From CBFFRJ01 sp963530515 (lineage in GTDB: Bacteria; Pseudomonadota; Gammaproteobacteria; Enterobacterales; Enterobacteriaceae): a stretch of DNA of 64,000 nt. Shown here piece after piece: positions 26,853-35,411 of the stretch (the first letter of the stretch is position 1; each line of letters starts with the position of its first letter). Under the pieces are notes generated by a model. The model was not told where the DNA came from, searched no databases, and saw only the letters and a program-made list of their open reading frames with translations. Made by a program: the position numbers and the translations under genes. The stretch lies in the NCBI GenBank assembly GCA_963530515.1, contig CAUSEC010000021.1, positions 36,157 to 100,156 of the forward strand. The letters are read 5' to 3'.

Positions 26853-27788
26853 ATGAATGCCCAGAAGCCGGGGTTGCACCCACGCAACCGCCACCACAGC
26901 CGCTATGACCTTGATGCCCTTTGCGAGAAGACCCCGTCATTACGCGAATTTATTACCACCAACCCGGCGGGCGAGCCCACGGTAAACTTTGCCGATCCGC
27001 AGGCGGTAAAAACGCTGAATAAGGCGCTGCTGGCCCATTTTTATGGCGTAACCGAATGGGATATTCCTGCGGGCTTTCTTTGCCCACCTGTTCCGGGGCG
27101 TGCGGATTATGTTCACCATCTGGCCGACCTGCTGGCAGAAAGCAATGAAGGCGTCGTACCCACACAGGCCAGCGTGCTGGATGTCGGTACCGGTGCGAAC
27201 TGCATTTATCCGCTGATTGGCGTCCATGAATACGGCTGGCGCTTTACCGGCAGCGAAGTGAATCAGGAAGCCCTGACCAGCGCGCTGGCGATTGTGAATG
27301 CCAACCCAGGGCTGACCCGATCTATTCGCTTGCGTCGCCAGAAAGATGCGGCGCTGATTTTGCCGGGCATCATTCATAAAAATGAAAATTTTGATGCCAT
27401 TTTGTGTAATCCGCCATTCCACAGCAGTGCGGAAGCGGCTGCAGAGGGTGGCGAGCGCAAACGTCACAATCTGGGACTGAGCAAAGACAGCGAAGCCAAC
27501 TTCGGTGGTCAGAAGCAGGAGCTGTGGTGTGAGGGCGGTGAGGTGGCATTCATCAGCAAAATGATTGATGAGAGCAAGCAGTTTGCCCGTCAGGTGCTGT
27601 GGTTTAGCTCGCTGGTGTCCCGTGGTGACAACCTGCCGCTGCTGTACCGTGCTTTAACGCAAGCCGGTGCCGTCAAAGTGGTCAAAAAGGAGATGGCGCA
27701 AGGCCAAAAACAGAGCCGCTTTATCGCCTGGACCTTTATGGATGACGCCCAGCGCAGACGCTGGGCGCAAACTCAGTTCAAAAAATAG
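26853..27788 (+). CDS. rlmF: 23S rRNA (adenine-1618 N6) methyltransferase RlmF
   Basis: A 311-residue SAM-dependent methyltransferase that modifies A1618 of 23S rRNA. The SAM loop is LDVGTGANCIYPLIG (about 109-123) and the catalytic motif of N6-adenine methylases is NPPF (CNPPFHSS, about 187-194). AGGAG precedes ATG 26853. It converges on ybiO with a 2-bp gap. Confidence 0.93.
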   Translation: MNAQKPGLHPRNRHHSRYDLDALCEKTPSLREFITTNPAGEPTVNFADPQAVKTLNKALLAHFYGVTEWDIPAGFLCPPVPGRADYVHHLADLLAESNEGVVPTQASVLDVGTGANCIYPLIGVHEYGWRFTGSEVNQEALTSALAIVNANPGLTRSIRLRRQKDAALILPGIIHKNENFDAILCNPPFHSSAEAAAEGGERKRHNLGLSKDSEANFGGQKQELWCEGGEVAFISKMIDESKQFARQVLWFSSLVSRGDNLPLLYRALTQAGAVKVVKKEMAQGQKQSRFIAWTFMDDAQRRRWAQTQFKK

Positions 27789-27790
27789 GT

Positions 27791-30025
27791 TTACAGGGTT
27801 GGCTCAACGGGCGGCTGCGGTAACGTCACCGCCTGTGGCTGGCTAACCGGTGCAGGCAGTACCTGATAGGTTTGCACCGGTGGGCGGACATCCGCCAGAT
27901 CAAAGTGCTTTTTCACCATGCTGTCGAGGGCAAAACGCACTGACCACTGCTTGAGCGGCAGCGTGGTGAAGGTGACGCGAATGGTAAACGCGGTGTTGGT
28001 CAGCCCGACGATACCCGCAAATGACGGCTCGCCAATCACCAGACTGCGAATGTCTTCCATCTCCATCAACTCCGCCACCGCATCCGCCAGCGCTTTCTTC
28101 GCTTTGTCCGCATCTTCATGACGATCCACATCGTAATTCGCCACGACCGACCCGATTCCGCGCACAAAGTTGGCAAAGGTCGTGATCGAGGACCAGGGAA
28201 TGATGTGATACGCCCCGGTGTCCTGGCGCACCCCCACTGAACGTATCGACATACGCTCCACCGTCCCGGTTAGCGGGCCGATTGTCACCAGGTCGCCGGT
28301 GTTCATACCGTTTTCAAACTGGATGAAAATACCGGTGATAATATCTTTGACCAGGGTTTGCGAACCAAAGGAAATCGCCAGCCCCAGTGCCCCGGCACCC
28401 GCCAGCAATGGCGCGATGTTAACGCCAATTTCCGACAGCACAATCATGATGGTTATCGTACTGATGATCACCGCCAGGGCGTTACGAAACAGGGTCAGCA
28501 GCGTGCGGGTACGGGCGCTGGGCAACGCCCGACCGTGAATATCCAGCGCCAGTCGGTTCTCAATGATGCTTGCCAGCAGCGTCCAGCCGACCGCTGAGAA
28601 AAACAGGATCAGGGCAATGCGAATCAGAATATCGACCGCTTTTTCCCCCGCGCCGTAGGTCAGCCAGTACCAGAAATCAAACAATCCCCAGGCGTTGAGC
28701 AACAGCAATACCGTGGCGCAGACCACCAGTATTCTCGCCACTTTCAAAGAGGTGGAAAGCCAGCCGTTAAGCCGTTTTTGCAGTTCCGGGTAGTTGCGCT
28801 GCGTTTCGGGTGACAGGGTAATCGTCTTGTTGATCCAGCGTGACAGCATGCCGGACAGGAACGCGGCGATGCTCAGGATCGCCAGGCTGCTTACCGACGC
28901 GCCCATCATAAATTTCAGGCTGTTGCCGGGATCAAACAGCGAGAAGAAGAACAGCACAATGAAGTAGGCGCTGGCGAGCCAGTGCCACACCAGGGCGAAC
29001 GCGCGAATAAACAGGCTAAAGAAGGCCAGTGAACGGTCGGCGAGGGTGTGCAGGTTTTGCTGAATAACCGTTTTGTTGTGGAAGATGAGGTACAGCGCCC
29101 AGACGGTAATGCACAGCATGATAGCGACGTTAGCCAGTGCCCCGACCTGCACGTTGACCTGATTGGAGATGATAGGCACGGCGACCAGCAGTCCGTAGCC
29201 AATCAGGCTGCTGAGAGCACTCAGGCGCATGTGCCAGTAGCGGGCGGTCTCGTCGGCAATCCGAAACGGTCGCAGGTCAGGAATACGCGGGCAAAATACC
29301 AGTCTGAGAATAGCTTTAAAGAACTCGATAAGCGCAAAGGCGTTAAGGAATAAGCTCTGCTGAAAGGCGATGGTGCGGTTACCGTTGTTAAGATTGGCGC
29401 TGAGCAACTGCCCGACAAAAAGCGTCAGTGCCAGTAGTAGCATATCGATAATAAATGCACCGATGATCATCGACGGTAGTTGCAGCCAGTTGCTGCGGTC
29501 ACGGTTTTTATGCCGTCCCCAGTGACCCATTTTACGATACAGCGGCATCACGCTAAAACGCACCAGGAGCCAGAAGGCGAACACCAGCGCGGCCAGCAGC
29601 AGAAAATACGTCGCGGCGCTGGAGAAGGTTTGCGGATTGAAAGCCTTGTGCGGTGAGCCGGTGATATTGCGATACAGCTGGGCGAAGCGTGAAGAGAAGG
29701 CCTCGCCGTAGTAGCCGCTGACCTCCGTGACCTTCTCCAGCACGGTTTTCTGCTCGGCAATGGCCGGAGGCGTTATCACTGGCACCGGTTCCTGTGGCGG
29801 CGTGGTGGCGACTTTACGCAGCTGGTCTATCAGCTCCTGTCGGGACTGCTCGTTGTCCAGTACGTCTGCCAGAGCCGCATAGGCCGCTTTTTTTTGCTCG
29901 ACGTCCGGTTCAGGCGCGGCGGCGGGTGTGGATGAACTCGCTGTGCCCGTGGTGACACCGGGAATAGCAACGGCCTGTACCGGCGCGCAAAAGAGAGTCA
30001 CAAGCAGCAGCAGGATCCACGGCAC
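27791..30025 (-). CDS. ybiO: YbiO (MscM), MscS-type mechanosensitive channel
   Basis: A 744-residue inner-membrane channel: signal peptide (about 1-18), a periplasmic domain (about 20-130), around eleven membrane segments, then the pore helix with the glycine/alanine pattern LLAGAGALGLAISFGSQTLVKD and the cytoplasmic MscS beta domain. It opens on hypo-osmotic shock with small conductance. The proline-rich tail ends PVEPTL. The 135 bp to glnQ carry only the glnQ terminator. Confidence 0.92.
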   Translation of the reverse strand: MPWILLLLVTLFCAPVQAVAIPGVTTGTASSSTPAAAPEPDVEQKKAAYAALADVLDNEQSRQELIDQLRKVATTPPQEPVPVITPPAIAEQKTVLEKVTEVSGYYGEAFSSRFAQLYRNITGSPHKAFNPQTFSSAATYFLLLAALVFAFWLLVRFSVMPLYRKMGHWGRHKNRDRSNWLQLPSMIIGAFIIDMLLLALTLFVGQLLSANLNNGNRTIAFQQSLFLNAFALIEFFKAILRLVFCPRIPDLRPFRIADETARYWHMRLSALSSLIGYGLLVAVPIISNQVNVQVGALANVAIMLCITVWALYLIFHNKTVIQQNLHTLADRSLAFFSLFIRAFALVWHWLASAYFIVLFFFSLFDPGNSLKFMMGASVSSLAILSIAAFLSGMLSRWINKTITLSPETQRNYPELQKRLNGWLSTSLKVARILVVCATVLLLLNAWGLFDFWYWLTYGAGEKAVDILIRIALILFFSAVGWTLLASIIENRLALDIHGRALPSARTRTLLTLFRNALAVIISTITIMIVLSEIGVNIAPLLAGAGALGLAISFGSQTLVKDIITGIFIQFENGMNTGDLVTIGPLTGTVERMSIRSVGVRQDTGAYHIIPWSSITTFANFVRGIGSVVANYDVDRHEDADKAKKALADAVAELMEMEDIRSLVIGEPSFAGIVGLTNTAFTIRVTFTTLPLKQWSVRFALDSMVKKHFDLADVRPPVQTYQVLPAPVSQPQAVTLPQPPVEPTL

Positions 30026-30108
30026 GGCTTCCTCCGATGAAAAACAGTAGCAAAATGATAAGTATAGATGGCAAGCCGGGGCGGGGAGGAATTGGGAACA
30101 TTCTGGCG

Positions 30109-30133
30109 TAAAAAAGCCGGGCGAACCCGGCTT
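30109..30133 (-). terminator. glnHPQ operon terminator
   Basis: GCCGGG / CCCGGC hairpin followed on the minus strand by six Ts, 28 bp after the glnQ stop. Confidence 0.85.
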
Positions 30134-30160
30134 AATCTGTACTTTTTGACGCGCGAAAAA

Positions 30161-30883
30161 TCAGGAGACGTGCTGCAGGAACTCCTGCAGACGCGGGCTC
30201 GGCGGATTCTCGATCAGTGTCTGCGGGTTACCGTCTTCAGCAATGCGACCTTTATCAATAAAGATCAGGCGTGAAGCCACTTTCTCAGCAAAGCCGATTT
30301 CGTGGGTAACGATGACCATGGTCATCCCTTCTTCGGCCAGATCCTGCATGACTTTCAGCACTTCGTGGCGCAGCTCCGGGTCAAGCGCGGAGGTTGGCTC
30401 ATCAAACAGCATCATTTTGGGTTTGACCGCCAGCGCGCGGGCAATCGCCACACGCTGCTGCTGGCCACCCGAAAGTTCAGACGGGTAATGATGTCCGCGT
30501 TCAGCAAGACCGACTTTTGCCAGCAGCTCTTTTGCCAGCTTTTCAGCATCGGCTTTCTTCGCACCACGCACGCGCAATGGGCCAAACATCACGTTTTCCA
30601 GTGCGGTCAGGTGCGGGAACAGATAAAACTGCTGGAACACCATGCCGGCTTCCTGGCGGATAAGGCGGTCATCTACCTTCGGGTCATTGACCTTAAGGCC
30701 GTCAACAATCAAATCACCACTGGTGATGTCTTCGAGTTTGTTGATGCAGCGCAGAAGGGTGGATTTACCGGAGCCGGACGGCCCGATAATCACGACGACT
30801 TCGCCCTGGGTGATGTTGAGGTCAATATTGTGCAGCACCTGGGTTTGCCCAAAGTGCTTGGAAACATTCTTAAATTCAATCAC
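30161..30883 (-). CDS. glnQ: Glutamine ABC transporter ATPase GlnQ
   Basis: A 240-residue polar-amino-acid ABC ATPase: Walker A GPSGSGKST (34-42), signature LSGGQQQRVAIARAL (about 134-148), Walker B MMLFDEP, and the switch histidine in IVTHEIGFA. It powers glutamine uptake with GlnP and GlnH. Its ATG overlaps the glnP stop by 4 bp. Confidence 0.96.
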   Translation of the reverse strand: MIEFKNVSKHFGQTQVLHNIDLNITQGEVVVIIGPSGSGKSTLLRCINKLEDITSGDLIVDGLKVNDPKVDDRLIRQEAGMVFQQFYLFPHLTALENVMFGPLRVRGAKKADAEKLAKELLAKVGLAERGHHYPSELSGGQQQRVAIARALAVKPKMMLFDEPTSALDPELRHEVLKVMQDLAEEGMTMVIVTHEIGFAEKVASRLIFIDKGRIAEDGNPQTLIENPPSPRLQEFLQHVS

Positions 30884-31539
30884 AGGATTTTCATCCTTCT
30901 TTCAAGGCGGCGCAGAACAAAGCTCAGAACCAGCGTAATGATCAGATAAACAACGGCAACGGCGCTCCAGATTTCCAGCGCGCGGAAGTTACCTGCGATG
31001 ATCTCCTGGCCCTGACGGGTCAGTTCAGCCACGCCAATAACAATAAACAGCGAGGTATCTTTGATGCTGATGATCCACTGGTTACCCAGCGGCGGCAGCA
31101 TACGGCGCAATGCCAGCGGCAGGATCACGTGGCGAATAGTTTCGCCCCGGGATAAGCCCAGCGCCAGGCCCGCTTCGCGAAAGCCTTTGTGAATCGACAG
31201 AACCGCGCCACGGGTAATTTCCGCGATATAGGCGCCCGAGTTGATCATGATGGTGACCACTGCGGCGCTAAAGGGGTCGATACGTAAATCGTTGAAGGCC
31301 ATTGGCAGGGCGAAGTAAATAAACATCACCTGAACAACGATGGGGGTACCGCGGATAACTTCGATGAAAACGAGCGCGATGTGGTTGGCAATCCAACCGC
31401 CGAAGGTACGTGCAAAACCTGCCGCTAAGCCAATAATCAGGCCGCCAATTAAGCCAAGGACCGAGATCCAAAGCGTCATTTTGGCACCTTCAATCAGAAG
31501 CGGAATGGCGGGCCAGATGGCACTCCAGTCAAACTGCAT
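30880..31539 (-). CDS. glnP: Glutamine ABC transporter permease GlnP
   Basis: A 219-residue permease with five membrane helices and the EAA loop (EAGLALGLSRGETIRHVILPLALR) that contacts GlnQ. ATG 31539 gives the MQFDWSAIWPAIP start of E. coli GlnP; a longer in-frame start at 31584 lacks homology. Separated from glnH by a REP-type element. Confidence 0.95.
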   Translation of the reverse strand: MQFDWSAIWPAIPLLIEGAKMTLWISVLGLIGGLIIGLAAGFARTFGGWIANHIALVFIEVIRGTPIVVQVMFIYFALPMAFNDLRIDPFSAAVVTIMINSGAYIAEITRGAVLSIHKGFREAGLALGLSRGETIRHVILPLALRRMLPPLGNQWIISIKDTSLFIVIGVAELTRQGQEIIAGNFRALEIWSAVAVVYLIITLVLSFVLRRLERRMKIL

Positions 31540-31587
31540 GATGAATTCCTGTAACTGTAAACCGTGGTGGGGATAAACAAACACCCA

Positions 31588-31651
31588 TAGTGCCGGAAAC
31601 CCGGCCTACGGGTGAGCAATCTGCCCGGTAAGCATAGCGTCACCGGGCAAA
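31588..31651. repeat. REP/BIME element between glnH and glnP
   Basis: Two hairpins: GCCGG..CCGGC with CCTACGGGT on the right, and GCCCGGT / ACCGGGC around AGCATAGCGTC. The second is the inverted form of the REP after ybiT at 51.14 kb. Such elements inside glnHPQ usually allow more glnH than glnPQ mRNA to persist. Confidence 0.65.
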
Positions 31652-31672
31652 AAAACAGCGAATCAGACGGTC

Positions 31673-32416
31673 TTATTTAGGTTCAGTACCGAACCATTTT
31701 TTATAGATTTCGTTGTAAGTGCCGTTCTCACGCAGCGTTTTCAGCGCGCCGTTCACTTTATTACGCAGTTCATCGCTACCTTTCGGGAAGGCGATACCGT
31801 ACTGCTGCGCTTCCAGAGAGTCGCCAACCGCTTTGTACTGGCCTTTACCGGCGGTTTTGATGAAGTAAAGAATGTTCGGGGTGTCATGCAGAACGGCGTC
31901 AGCACGGTTAGTGCCCAGTTCCATGTACGCGTTATCGATGTTCGGGAACTGACGCAGGTCTTTGGTTTTGATGTTGGCTTTCGCGTAATCAACAGAACCG
32001 GTGCCGCTCTTCACAGCCACAACTTTACCGTCGAGGTCTTTGACGCTTTTCACGTCGTTGTTGTTGGCTTTCACCATCACCAGCAGACCGCTTTTGTAGT
32101 AGCCATCAGAGAAGTCGATCGCTTTTTTGCGTTCGTCAGTGATGGTGATACCCGCCAGCGCCAGGTCAACGTTTTTAGTTTGCAGTGCAGGGATGATGCC
32201 GCTGAAGTCCATTGGCTTCAGGTCATAATCCAGCTTCAGTTCTTTAGCAACGGCGGCCCACAGGTCAACGTCGAAACCGACGTATTTGTCGCCTTGTTTG
32301 AATTCGAAAGGAACGAATGCGGTGTCAGTCGCGACAACTAATTTTTCTGCGGCCTGGGAAGAAACAGCGAAAGCAAGAGCGAGTGTAGCCAGGGAAAGTT
32401 TGAATACAGACTTCAT
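31673..32416 (-). CDS. glnH: Periplasmic glutamine-binding protein GlnH
   Basis: A 247-residue solute-binding protein (SBP_bac_3) with a signal peptide (residues 1-22, ending SSQA|AEKLVVATD). The mature two-lobed domain has the amino-acid-binding pattern FVPFEF, DFSGIIPALQ and VGTGSVDYA-like loops, and ends KWFGTEPK. ATG 32416 fits the signal peptide. First gene of the operon; controlled by the sigma54/NtrC region upstream. Confidence 0.95.
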   Translation of the reverse strand: MKSVFKLSLATLALAFAVSSQAAEKLVVATDTAFVPFEFKQGDKYVGFDVDLWAAVAKELKLDYDLKPMDFSGIIPALQTKNVDLALAGITITDERKKAIDFSDGYYKSGLLVMVKANNNDVKSVKDLDGKVVAVKSGTGSVDYAKANIKTKDLRQFPNIDNAYMELGTNRADAVLHDTPNILYFIKTAGKGQYKAVGDSLEAQQYGIAFPKGSDELRNKVNGALKTLRENGTYNEIYKKWFGTEPK

Positions 32417-32468
32417 AGTTTTTCCTTTTATATCCACGGGGCAATCCCCTGCGAGAACGTACGCAGTA

Positions 32469-32484
32469 TGAAAAAATCGTGCCA
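32469..32484 (-). promoter_or_regulatory. Sigma54 promoter of glnHPQ
   Basis: On the minus strand TGGCACGATTTTTTCA fits the -24/-12 consensus and equals the glnHp2 promoter arrangement of E. coli, 52 bp before the glnH ATG. Confidence 0.8.
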
Positions 32485-32557
32485 GGTTTACAACCTGTTG
32501 TTTTGTAAAGAGGCGAGATTCAAATGCTGCACTAAAAGCGGTGCGCTAAACAAGTAT

Positions 32558-32732
32558 TGCACCACTTTGGGGCTTTATCCTGGTGCATTTGCCTTTATTG
32601 CACATAATTAGCGCTATTTAGCGCGAATAATCAGCATTTAACAATCGTTAGTTAACAATTTTGTGACGTGATTATAACAGAATGTGAGGGTATGAAGCGG
32701 GGAAGAAAAATATGATGCACTGATATGGTGCA
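32558..32732. promoter_or_regulatory. NtrC enhancer sites upstream of glnHPQ
   Basis: Two NtrC-like palindromes: TGCACCACTTTGGGGC at 32558-32573, about 75 bp from the sigma54 promoter, and TGCACTGATATGGTGCA at 32716-32732, a full consensus match. Isolated half-sites (TGGTGCA near 32582, GGTGCG near 32540) lie between. This 363-bp gap between dps and glnH contains no gene. Confidence 0.7.
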
Positions 32733-32779
32733 AACCCCTTTATGCTGTGCATAAAGGGGTCATTGCGACGACTTATGGA

Positions 32780-33283
32780 TTATTCGATATTGGATTCAAT
32801 GAACCACAGGAATTGATCCAGATCGCGTGAAGCCGCGGTGAAGATATCAGCGGTATCTTCGTCTTTGGCTTCAGAGATGGCTTTACGCACGTCGTTAGCG
32901 ACGATGGCATAGCGATCGGCCAGTTCTTTCAGATGATCCTGAACGGTGTGGATATCCAGCGGATAGCTTTTCAGCGGGGTTTTGCTGTTAATGACCTGCG
33001 TGGTGCCCAGTGCCACACCGCCTAACTGTACTGCACGCTCAGCCATGGTATCCAGATGATCAACCAGTGAGGTGCGGAACCCGTCCAGCATTTCATGAAC
33101 GGCAATAAAGTTCGCGCCACGCATGTTCCAGTGGGCCTGTTTTGTAATCAGTGACAGGTCAATGAACTGGACCACCTGGCGATTCAGCAGCTCAATGGTC
33201 GCCTTTTTATCGCTGTCCGATACATCGTTGCGGGTATAAAGCAGATTAGACGCTTTCGTTTTAACCAGTTTAGCGGTACTCAT
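32780..33283 (-). CDS. dps: Dps, DNA-protecting ferritin-like protein
   Basis: A 167-residue stationary-phase DNA-binding ferroxidase that forms dodecamers. The lysine-rich N-terminus (STAKLVKTKASNLLYTR) binds DNA. The inter-subunit ferroxidase ligands sit in KQAHWNMRG and HEMLDGFRTSLVDHLDTMAERAVQLGG. AGGATATGAG precedes the ATG. It oxidises iron with hydrogen peroxide, protecting DNA in stationary phase and oxidative stress. Confidence 0.96.
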   Translation of the reverse strand: MSTAKLVKTKASNLLYTRNDVSDSDKKATIELLNRQVVQFIDLSLITKQAHWNMRGANFIAVHEMLDGFRTSLVDHLDTMAERAVQLGGVALGTTQVINSKTPLKSYPLDIHTVQDHLKELADRYAIVANDVRKAISEAKDEDTADIFTAASRDLDQFLWFIESNIE

Positions 33284-33331
33284 AATCTCATATCCTCTTG
33301 ATGTTTGTGTCCCAGGTAATGCCTGGAACTA

Positions 33332-33385
33332 AGTATAGCACCAGAATGTTAAGTGATAATTTGAATATACCTATCGGTTCGATAG
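33332..33385 (-). promoter_or_regulatory. dps promoter and candidate OxyR site
   Basis: The minus strand shows CTATACTTA (-10 TATACT at 33332-33337), a form favoured by sigma-S. About 45 bp upstream, CTAT-N7-ATAG (33371-33385, CTATCGGTTCGATAG) is the central part of an OxyR tetrad; the outer elements are poor. A small CCAGG / CCTGG hairpin (33312-33326) lies in the leader. I see no gene in the rest of the 309-bp dps-rhtA gap. Confidence 0.5.
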
Positions 33386-33592
33386 TGAGCCTGATCCGTA
33401 AAAGAACCGTACGCGAAAGAATAATTATTATCAATACGAAAGGTAAGTCCGAATTTATCAGGATAATAAAACAGACTGTAACGATTTATATTCTTGTGTG
33501 TTGATGAAGGCTATTTTATGGCAGATGTATGGCGAATGTTGATGTGCATTGCTATTCAGCATGGTCACGACAACCATGCTGAATAATAATTA

Positions 33593-34480
33593 TTAGCCAA
33601 TATCAACTTTCTTAATTTCGGTTTCTTTACGCAGGGTGAGGGTGGAGCCGATGGAAGCGATCACAATGCACATTAATGCCATAATTTGTTGAAAATTAAG
33701 TGTTTCACCAAGAAACACCATCCCCGACATCGCCGCCAGTGCGGGCTCCATGCTCATCAGTGTACCGAATGTGCGCGTCGGGATACGGGTCAACGCGATC
33801 ATTTCCAGTGAATAAGGCAGCGCGGTGGACAATATGGCAACCGCAATGCCCAGGGGCAGAATAGACCAGTGCCATAATAACTCTCCGGCCTGGAAAGTTC
33901 CTAAAGGTACAAAAACAATCGCGGCAATTAATGAACCGAGCGCCACCGTGGCCGGGCCATGTTCTTCACCTGCTTTCTGGCCGGTAATAATATAAACCGC
34001 CCAGCAGGCCCCTGCGCCTAATGCATAGGCCGCACCGGTTAAATCCACATGGGAAACATTGTCACCCAACGGTAATAAATACCAGAGTCCGACCACCGCC
34101 AGAATAACCCACAGAAAATCAATGGCGCGGCGCGAACCAAAAAGGGCCACGGAGAGGGGGCCGACAAACTCCAGCGCCACCGCAATCCCCAGCGGAACCG
34201 TCTGGATGGAGAGATAGAACATATAGTTCATTGCGCCCAGCGACAGTCCATACAACACCAGGGGCAGACGTTGTTCTCGGGTAAACCGTAGTCGCCAGGG
34301 TTTGAAAATCACTACCAGAATAACGGTGCCGAGTGCAATACGCAGCGCAGTGACGCCAGGTGCGCCTACCAGTGGAAACAATGATTTCGCTAATGAAGCC
34401 CCGCCCTGAATAGAGCACATCGCCACCAGCAGTATGAGTACCGGCAGCCATACCGGCATTTTACGAGACACCCCAGGCAT
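33593..34480 (-). CDS. rhtA: Threonine/homoserine exporter RhtA
   Basis: A 295-residue drug/metabolite-transporter superfamily protein with ten membrane segments in two EamA repeats. It exports threonine, homoserine and some other amino acids. GGGAGAAAGG precedes ATG 34480, which matches the MPG..RKMPVWLP start of E. coli RhtA. Divergent from ompX. Confidence 0.93.
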   Translation of the reverse strand: MPGVSRKMPVWLPVLILLVAMCSIQGGASLAKSLFPLVGAPGVTALRIALGTVILVVIFKPWRLRFTREQRLPLVLYGLSLGAMNYMFYLSIQTVPLGIAVALEFVGPLSVALFGSRRAIDFLWVILAVVGLWYLLPLGDNVSHVDLTGAAYALGAGACWAVYIITGQKAGEEHGPATVALGSLIAAIVFVPLGTFQAGELLWHWSILPLGIAVAILSTALPYSLEMIALTRIPTRTFGTLMSMEPALAAMSGMVFLGETLNFQQIMALMCIVIASIGSTLTLRKETEIKKVDIG

Positions 34481-34833
34481 CCTTTCTCCCGTCAATTTAT
34501 GTCAATAGAAGTAAAAGAGTGAGTCTACTTGAAATAGACCCGGCTGGTTGAGGCTTTGTTGAAAATCAGCGGCCAAATCCAGGTAGAATAAGCAGCATAT
34601 GATGGTTAATTAACCTGTCCGATTAGGATTAATCTGGATGAACATGCCAGTATGTAACCTTCATAATGGCACGTTATGTGGCAAAACGACTGTTTAATGA
34701 AAGAGTTAGTCAGTGCGAGAAACGTTCTGTTACACGAAAGGGCGTTTTAGACATCGTTTAGCCCAAAGAGTTTCTTAACAATTTTTGATATATTTAAAAC
34801 TTAGGATTTACTTGAAGCACATTTGAGGTGGTT
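34481..34833. other. rhtA-ompX intergenic region
   Basis: A 353-bp AT-rich regulatory gap with no gene I can support. It contains a perfect 12-bp palindrome, GGTTAATTAACC (34604-34615), and the AT-rich ompX promoter area, where TTAACA (34775-34780) could be a -35 element. Confidence 0.5.
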
Positions 34834-35346
34834 ATGAAAAAAATTGCATGTCTTTCAGCTCTGGCCGCAGTTCTGGCCGTTTCCGTAGGTACTGCTTCCG
34901 CTGCAACATCTACCGTTACCGGTGGTTATGCGCAGAGCGACGCGCAGGGCGTACAGAACAAAATGAACGGTTTCAACCTGAAGTACCGTTACGAAGAAGA
35001 CAACAGCCCGCTGGGTGTGATTGGCTCCTTCACTTACACTGAAAAAGATCGTTTCGAAAACGATAACTACAACAAAGGCCAGTACTACGGCATCACCGCA
35101 GGTCCGGCTTACCGTCTGAACGACTGGGCAAGCATCTACGGTGTTGTGGGTGTGGGCTACGGTAAATTCCAGCAGTCTGAAGATGGCGTGAAAACCGCAA
35201 GCAACAGCGACTACGGTTTCTCCTACGGTGCAGGTCTGCAGTTCAACCCGATGGAAAACGTTGCTCTGGACTTCTCCTACGAGCAGTCTCGCATTCGTAG
35301 CGTTGACGTTGGCACCTGGATCGCAGGCGTCGGCTACCGTTTCTAA
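34834..35346 (+). CDS. ompX: Outer-membrane protein OmpX
   Basis: A 170-residue eight-stranded beta-barrel of the Ail/Lom family. The signal peptide is residues 1-23 (ASA|ATSTVTGGYAQ), and the terminal strand ends in F (WIAGVGYRF) as the BAM complex requires. GAGGTGG precedes the ATG. Codon choice is that of a highly expressed gene. Confidence 0.96.
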   Translation: MKKIACLSALAAVLAVSVGTASAATSTVTGGYAQSDAQGVQNKMNGFNLKYRYEEDNSPLGVIGSFTYTEKDRFENDNYNKGQYYGITAGPAYRLNDWASIYGVVGVGYGKFQQSEDGVKTASNSDYGFSYGAGLQFNPMENVALDFSYEQSRIRSVDVGTWIAGVGYRF

Positions 35347-35359
35347 TTCGGTAACGCAT

Positions 35360-35392
35360 AAAAAAATCCGCCTTGATGGCGGATTTTTTTTA
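35360..35392. terminator. ompX terminator (probably bidirectional)
   Basis: AAAAAATCCGCC / GGCGGATTTTTTT hairpin with A- and T-runs, between the convergent ends of ompX and opgE. Confidence 0.88.
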
Positions 35393-35411
35393 TCTGCAAT
35401 ACGCTCCGAAC

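Noticed and set aside
33298..33504. A 68-codon frame upstream of dps
   Set aside because: It overlaps the dps promoter and leader, has no ribosome site and no recognisable sequence. The region is better explained as regulatory DNA.
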